From Candidatus Solibacter sp. (GTDB lineage: Bacteria > Acidobacteriota > Terriglobia > Bryobacterales > Bryobacteraceae): 7,577 nt of DNA. This document shows positions 7,097 to 7,577 of the stretch, piece after piece. The stretch spans positions 1-7,577 of the forward strand of contig JADGNT010000224.1 in NCBI GenBank assembly GCA_017883345.1, read 5' to 3'. Position 1 is the first letter of the stretch; every line of letters begins with the position of its first letter. The position numbers and the translations under genes were made by a program. The notes under the pieces were generated by a model. That model had not been told where the DNA came from and searched no databases. It was given only the letters and a program-made list of their open reading frames with translations.

Positions 7097-7227
7097 TCAT
7101 CGGTATGAGAAAGTCTACACCTAATTCTGCCTGTTCCGATCCCGAAAAATGCCGAAAAGTGTCTGAAACGGCACTTTAAGACTGGATTCGGCGGGTCGCG
7201 CTTCCGCAGAAACGGTAATACCGATGA
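7097..7227. repeat. Perfect 10-bp inverted repeat, arms about 110 bp apart
   Basis: TCATCGGTAT at 7097-7106 and its exact reverse complement ATACCGATGA at 7218-7227. The right arm overlaps a separate perfect palindrome, CGGTA-A-TACCG, at 7213-7223. The left arm lies about 43 bases before the receptor start codon. The arrangement is compatible with a pair of operator sites for one regulator, possibly with looping; no regulator is encoded in the window. Confidence 0.45.
7142..7171. repeat. Tandem 10-bp A-tract repeat
   Basis: CCGAAAAATG (7142-7151) is followed directly by CCGAAAAGTG (7152-7161), and then by a looser third unit, TCTGAAACGG (7162-7171). The runs of A (7145-7149, 7155-7158, 7166-7168) recur at about one helical turn, the pattern known to give intrinsic bending. 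On the receptor's strand these are T-tracts roughly 90-115 bases before the start codon. Confidence 0.5.
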
Positions 7228-7478
7228 CAGCAGAGCGGAAATATCTAATTGTCGGACGCCCGGCGCAGAGCCCGCCCAGTCGATTGCTGTCGCGAAATCC
7301 CCTTATCACCAGCGAAACGCCCAGGAAGTCGCGTTCTGGGAGACTAGGGAGGGTTCGCGTGCCGCCAAAAAGACGGCTTCGCCACATTCGATCTGTTGAA
7401 AGCATTGCTTCTAACCCAGTAAAATGAATCCCTTGAGGCGTCTGCGGATCGCCCTGTGGAGGACGTTCCTGTGCCAGT

Positions 7479-7577
7479 GTGATCTCATTGCTACCCAGTC
7501 CCCTCCTTCCGCCCATCGCCGGGGCCATCAGCACGCGTGTTCGCATCATCGCCACCGGCATGCACATTCCCCATGAA
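7479..7577 (+). CDS. Possible start of a divergent gene, cut by the window edge (weak KAS III-like N-terminus)
   Basis: From a GTG at 7479 the frame runs open to the window end (33 codons). From about 7500 on, third positions are mostly G or C, as in the confirmed genes here. The last residues (RVRIIATGMHIPHE) resemble the first strand of 3-oxoacyl-ACP synthase III proteins, which often start with a hydrophobic strand, then a Gly-containing turn and Pro-Glu. The start is unsure. GGAGGA at 7458-7463 is 15 bases away, which is too far, and no nearer start codon exists except TTG at 7488 or ATG at 7560. It could also be non-coding sequence. Confidence 0.25.
   Translation, partial: MISLLPSPLLPPIAGAISTRVRIIATGMHIPHE

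Larger units (their letters stand above)
7055..7478. promoter_or_regulatory. Upstream regulatory region of the Oar-like receptor gene
   Basis: About 420 bases with no convincing gene. The part next to the receptor gene (about 7080-7180) has more A+T than the rest of the window and holds phased A-tracts, one arm of a 10-bp inverted repeat and, on the minus strand, a poor -10-like TAGACT (7113-7118) with no matching -35 box. A GGAAC on the minus strand further upstream could be a -35 element of an extracytoplasmic-function sigma factor, but the -10 partner is not clear. Plus-strand frame 7224-7427 (67 aa) and minus-strand frame 7121-7567 (148 aa) are open. They are basic, low in recognisable motifs and conflict with each other, so I do not call them genes. 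Confidence 0.45.

Noticed and set aside
7121..7567. 148-codon minus-strand frame upstream of the receptor gene
   Set aside because: Third positions lose GC preference over most of its length, it shows no motif, and it covers the phased A-tracts and inverted repeat.
7424..7576. 50-codon plus-strand ORF (MNPLRRLRIALWRTF...) whose ATG overlaps the stop of the 7224-7427 frame
   Set aside because: The overlap looks like coupling, but the upstream frame is itself doubtful and the C-terminal half is a His/Arg/Ser/Pro-rich run typical of out-of-frame GC-rich DNA.

Overview
The window most resembles a piece of an Acidobacteria chromosome (Solibacter/Bryobacter type). It is GC-rich and holds a large Oar-like outer-membrane receptor with an N-terminal carboxypeptidase-regulatory domain, a family greatly expanded in that phylum. 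Next to it is a DUF5916 protein with a CBM9-like N-terminus, a class typical of Acidobacteria and Bacteroidetes. The phylum is inferred from family composition only; there is no rRNA or other phylogenetic marker.

Layout. Positions 5-596 hold two small plus-strand genes, a two-helix membrane protein and a soluble protein of about 108 residues, neither with a function I recognise. Positions 593-984 look like a graveyard of gene fragments. A 36-residue ORF resembles the C-terminal part of a response-regulator receiver domain. The next ORF resembles the N-terminal third of a pyridoxamine-5'-phosphate-oxidase-like flavin-binding protein, with an internal deletion and a missing C-terminus. These fragments are chained to each other, to the upstream gene and to the DUF5916 gene by four-base stop/start overlaps. 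Positions 981-3242 encode the exported DUF5916 protein (753 aa). Positions 3243-3616 are a convergent intergenic region with an imperfect inverted repeat, a 15-codon ORF behind a strong Shine-Dalgarno, and a clear intrinsic terminator serving the minus strand. Positions 3617-7054 (minus) encode the 1145-aa Oar-like receptor. Positions 7055-7478 are its upstream regulatory region, with a good ribosome binding site, a 10-bp inverted repeat, a small palindrome and phased A-tracts. At the right edge there may be the start of a divergent plus-strand gene.

How the genes fit together. The two large convergent genes both encode predicted outer-membrane beta-barrels, one with a carbohydrate-binding-like periplasmic or surface domain and one of the TonB-dependent type. 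A role in binding or taking up glycans or other large substrates is plausible, but nothing in the window names a substrate. I see no defence system, mobile element, CRISPR array, tRNA or rRNA. The points most worth a second look are the decayed, overlap-chained fragments in front of the DUF5916 gene and the structured region upstream of the receptor gene.
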